Origin: an uncultured Prevotella sp.
GTDB lineage: Bacteria > Bacteroidota > Bacteroidia > Bacteroidales > Bacteroidaceae
DNA length: 5,910 bases
Assembly: GCA_900550635.1 (NCBI GenBank)
Contig: URSZ01000133.1
Location: forward strand, 1-5,910
Direction: 5' to 3'
Made by a program: the position numbers and the translations under genes. Positions within the stretch are counted from its first letter, which is position 1; each line of letters starts with the position of its first letter. Under the pieces are notes generated by a model, which searched no databases, had not been told where the DNA came from, and saw only the letters and a program-made list of their open reading frames with translations. Shown here piece by piece: positions 5,646-5,910 of the stretch.

Positions 5646-5685
5646 CTTTTAATTTATTTCTAACCTAAAATATTTAATCGGTATA

Positions 5686-5910
5686 ATGAAAACAAGCAGA
5701 CGGACTTTTCTTAAAACCGTGGGTGGGATAGGTTTGTTCACCATTGTCCCGCGCAGGGTGCTTGGCGGCAACGGGCACATTGCCCCGAGCGACCAGCTCA
5801 CCAAAGGTATCATCGGCGTAGGCGGAATGGGGCGTTCGGGCAGCCATTTCACAAGTGACGAGCATTGTCGCCTTACCGCGGTGTGCGATGTTGACAAGAA
5901 CCATCTTAAC
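5686..5910 (+). CDS. Gfo/Idh/MocA-family oxidoreductase with N-terminal Tat-like signal, 5' part only
   Basis: The first 75 codons of a gene that runs off the window are present. The N-terminus reads M-K-T-S-R-R-T-F-L-K, a twin-arginine (SRRxFLK) motif, followed by a hydrophobic stretch (about 11-21) and a short R-R-V-L-G-G segment, typical of exported Gfo/Idh/MocA proteins in Bacteroidota. From residue 41 the Rossmann fold begins with I-I-G-V-G-G-M-G (42-49), an NAD(P)-binding glycine-rich loop, and the second strand ends at V-C-D-V-D (66-70), where Asp is expected to contact the cofactor ribose. Such proteins act on sugars or inositols, some as glycosidases by an NAD-dependent oxidation step; the substrate here is unknown. 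By hand count 47 of 75 third codon positions are G or C, unlike the A/T-rich polysaccharide genes. It has its own likely promoter and is not part of the upstream operon. Confidence 0.88.
   Translation, partial: MKTSRRTFLKTVGGIGLFTIVPRRVLGGNGHIAPSDQLTKGIIGVGGMGRSGSHFTSDEHCRLTAVCDVDKNHLN

Larger units (their letters stand above)
5073..5685. other. Intergenic region of about 610 bp with inverted repeats and no convincing gene
   Basis: Short open frames exist here, the longest about 115 codons from a GTG at 5279 and one of 60 codons from 5128. They cross the inverted repeats, match no family I know and have odd cysteine-rich or basic compositions, so I do not call them. G+C content is mixed: G-rich at 5137-5170 and 5430-5490, A/T-rich at 5625-5685. 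Beyond the repeats listed separately, minor hairpins are visible: CGTGCG (5349-5354) with CGCACG (5365-5370), CGCA (5532-5535) with TGCG (5540-5543), and a long-range pair GGAAAATG (5500-5507) with CATTTTCC (5563-5570). Its end carries the promoter and leader of the last gene. Confidence 0.7.

Noticed and set aside
5649..5904. Minus-strand open frames at the right edge
   Set aside because: They lie opposite the plus-strand Gfo/Idh/MocA gene, whose Tat motif and glycine-rich loop are clear, and are shadows of its G+C-rich codons.

Overview
The window looks like the 3' end of a surface-polysaccharide (capsule, exopolysaccharide or O-antigen type) biosynthesis operon of a Bacteroidota bacterium, probably Bacteroidales, followed by the start of an unrelated gene. 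The host assignment is an inference. It rests on four things: A/T-rich start regions without recognisable Shine-Dalgarno sequences, a perfect Bacteroides-type -7 box (TAnnTTTG) at 5638-5645, a Gfo/Idh/MocA oxidoreductase with an N-terminal Tat-like signal, and a DegT aminotransferase / small sugar-phosphate transferase pair recalling WcfR/WcfS of Bacteroides fragilis. No RNA gene or CRISPR array was seen, nor any complete insertion sequence.

Positions 1-5013 hold six tightly packed plus-strand genes of low G+C content. In order they are a left-handed beta-helix acetyltransferase (60-524), a GT4-type glycosyltransferase (582-1610), an ExoA-like GT2 glycosyltransferase with C-terminal membrane helices (1614-2615), a PLP-dependent sugar aminotransferase (2630-3832), a GNAT acetyltransferase (3829-4419) and a PglC/WcfS-like phosphoglycosyl transferase (4423-5013). 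Gaps are mostly 3-14 nt, with one 4-nt overlap and one 57-nt gap. The tail of another gene probably lies before position 60. A strong intrinsic terminator at 5034-5072 closes the operon.

A consistent model is as follows. The aminotransferase makes a UDP-4-amino-4,6-dideoxy sugar, whose 4-keto precursor would come from a dehydratase encoded elsewhere. The GNAT enzyme may acylate the new amine. The phosphoglycosyl transferase loads the sugar phosphate onto undecaprenyl phosphate at the inner membrane. The two glycosyltransferases extend the repeat unit, and the beta-helix enzyme probably O-acetylates it. Dehydratase, flippase, polymerase and export genes are not in the window.

Positions 5073-5685 contain no convincing gene. 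They carry several inverted repeats, including two sites with an identical ATTTCGAAAT core, a terminator-like hairpin and a short structured stretch ending in T8. A G+C-richer gene begins at 5686 and runs off the window; it encodes a Gfo/Idh/MocA-family oxidoreductase with an N-terminal export signal. The most interesting signal is an uninterrupted run of eight G inside the GNAT gene. Loss or gain of one G would truncate the protein, so this step of polysaccharide modification could be switchable.
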